Shown here piece by piece: positions 49,200-50,381 of a stretch of DNA of 50,381 bases. The DNA is from Anaerolineae bacterium (GTDB lineage: Bacteria > Chloroflexota > Anaerolineae > B4-G1 > DUEL01): assembly GCA_025060135.1 (NCBI GenBank), contig JANXCY010000001.1:26835-77215 (forward strand). The letters are read 5' to 3'. The notes under the pieces were generated by a model. It saw nothing but the letters and a program-made list of their open reading frames with translations, was not told the origin of the DNA and ran no database searches. The position numbers and the translations under genes were made by a program. Position 1 is the stretch's first letter. Every line of letters starts with the position of its first letter.

Positions 49200-50381
49200 A
49201 TGGTGATCCTGATCCTGCTGTTACTGACGGATTTTGCCGTAACGAGCGCACTCTCTTGGCTGAATCTGGCCTATCTGAGACGCCGGGCCGCCGAGCCGCT
49301 GCCGCCGGAATGGGCGGCCCTTCTGGACACTTCCCAGTTCCCCCGGATGGTTGCCTACCGGACGGCTCACACGTGGCTTGCGCAGGGGGCGCGCCTGACG
49401 GAACTGGCGGCGACGCTGGCGATTCTCCTTTCCGGCCTGCTCCCCGCCCTGGCCCACCAGGCGGCGGCGCTGCCGATGGCCCCGGTACTTCAGGGGCTGG
49501 GAGTGCTGGTCGTTCTGGGGGGCATCTCCTACCTGGTCGGCCTGCCCTGGGACCTCATCTCCGACTTCGGAGTGGAGCGGAGGTTCGGCTTTAGCACCAT
49601 CACTTGGAAGACATGGCTGGCGGACCAGGTCAAGGCACTCTTTCTGGCCATGGTACTGGGGGGCCCGCTGGCAGGCGGCCTGCTCTTCCTGATGGAGCGG
49701 CTGGGGGCGGGGTGGTGGCTTCCGGCCTGGGGACTGGTTACCCTGTTCCAGTTGCTGGTCGCCTACATTGCGCCGGTGGTCATCCTGCCGCTCTTCAACC
49801 GGTTTGAGCCGCTGCGAGACGAGGCGCTGCGGGAGGAGATTTTCGCGCTGGCCCGAAAGGCCGGATTCCCTCTGGGTGGGGTCTTCCAGGTCAATGCGTC
49901 CCTACGCAGCACCCACGCCAACGCGTACTTCACAGGCTTTGGGAAGAACCGCCGGATCGCGCTGTTTGACACGTTGCTGGAGCAACTGTCTCCGCCTCAG
50001 ATACTGGCTGTCCTGGCCCACGAGATCGGGCACTGGAAGAAACGACACATCCTAAAGGGGATGATAGCAGGGATTCTCTTCTCCGGGGTGGGGCTGGCGG
50101 CCGCAGCCTGGGTGCTGGACCGCCCCTGGTTGTATGGGGTCTTGGGATTGGAGCCCCTATATCGTGCAATCGGGCCGATCGGGCCTGTAGCGGCGGTGGG
50201 TTGGTTCGTTTTCGGCGTCCTCGTCTCACCCCTGGGGCTTTTGCTGGCGCCAGTGGCTAACTGGGTCTCCCGGCGCCGGGAATACGAGGCCGACGCTTAT
50301 TCACTGGAACTCTATGACCACCCCACCGCGCTGGAGGAGGGGCTGATCCGGCTGAGCGAAAAGAACCTCGCCAATCTGTTT
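49200..50381 (+). CDS. Ste24/CAAX-type M48 metallopeptidase, 3' end cut by the window
   Basis: This integral-membrane zinc metallopeptidase is open to the last base (394 codons seen). Several hydrophobic segments precede the motif VLAHEIGHWKK, with HExxH at residues 274-278. The third ligand region (RREYEADAYS) lies near residue 363. The N-terminal half contains ISDFGVERRFGFSTITWKTWLAD, a Ste24-family signature. Bacterial members are thought to act in membrane-protein quality control. ATG 49200 has AAAGG upstream. The end is missing only because the window stops. Confidence 0.88.
   Translation, partial: MVILILLLLTDFAVTSALSWLNLAYLRRRAAEPLPPEWAALLDTSQFPRMVAYRTAHTWLAQGARLTELAATLAILLSGLLPALAHQAAALPMAPVLQGLGVLVVLGGISYLVGLPWDLISDFGVERRFGFSTITWKTWLADQVKALFLAMVLGGPLAGGLLFLMERLGAGWWLPAWGLVTLFQLLVAYIAPVVILPLFNRFEPLRDEALREEIFALARKAGFPLGGVFQVNASLRSTHANAYFTGFGKNRRIALFDTLLEQLSPPQILAVLAHEIGHWKKRHILKGMIAGILFSGVGLAAAAWVLDRPWLYGVLGLEPLYRAIGPIGPVAAVGWFVFGVLVSPLGLLLAPVANWVSRRREYEADAYSLELYDHPTALEEGLIRLSEKNLANLF

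Overview
This is a gene-dense, GC-rich bacterial window with no phage, insertion sequence, CRISPR array, tRNA or rRNA that I could recognise. The gene content points to a thermophilic member of the Chloroflexota (Anaerolineae-like). The clues are two GH57 alpha-glucan enzymes, a family-4 iron-sulfur uracil-DNA glycosylase, many surface proteins with Pro/Thr-rich linkers, a secreted protein ending in a VYLPLTLRGF-type tail, LGFP-like surface modules, and a guanylate kinase resembling the plant plastid type. This taxonomic call is inference from protein flavour, not from a marker-gene search. The first ~120 bases are homopolymer runs typical of a damaged contig edge.

Layout. 0.1-5.5 kb (minus strand): an operon tsaE-tsaB-rimI-udg-SLC13 transporter, preceded by the radical-SAM gene amrS. 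5.9-13 kb: an M23/LysM cell-wall peptidase, a membrane protein with five OB-folds, a small FmdB zinc ribbon, a YtxH-like protein with hpt, and two surface proteins. 13-18 kb: a GNAT gene divergent from recA-recX-rny. 18-23 kb: an EamA transporter, a YkoP-like/SagB-nitroreductase pair, an orphan sensor kinase and a decayed 3-hydroxyacyl-CoA dehydrogenase. 23-30 kb (minus): a glycogen cluster (GH57 glucanotransferase-like, glgA, GH57 branching enzyme) and a secreted GH5. 30-33 kb: larE-larB-larC for the nickel-pincer cofactor, without larA. 33-41 kb: two lipoproteins, tatC, a large secreted GH39-like protein and uvrB. 41-50 kb: pdxS-pdxT, a coiled-coil PD-(D/E)XK-like protein, a SpoIIIAA/R3H ATPase, a HEPN-MNT pair, tmk, a second zinc ribbon, gmk, an Est30-like esterase and a truncated Ste24-type M48 peptidase.

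Regulation is unusually readable. Many genes have a sigma70-type promoter with TTGNNN, a 16-18 bp spacer and TATAAT-like hexamers. In at least six of them the -10 box lies only 8-16 bases from the start codon, so leaderless or nearly leaderless mRNAs seem common beside classic AGGAGG-led genes. Short GCAGGCC-N4-GGCCTGC palindromes recur in intergenic gaps and look like a REP-type family.

The least ordinary items are: the VYLPL C-terminal tail; the five-OB-fold membrane protein; the coiled-coil nuclease-like gene with an internal 85-bp duplication, next to the R3H ATPase and HEPN-MNT genes; the plastid-type guanylate kinase; the palindrome family; a candidate structured RNA at 5.6 kb; and the doubly damaged dehydrogenase pseudogene.
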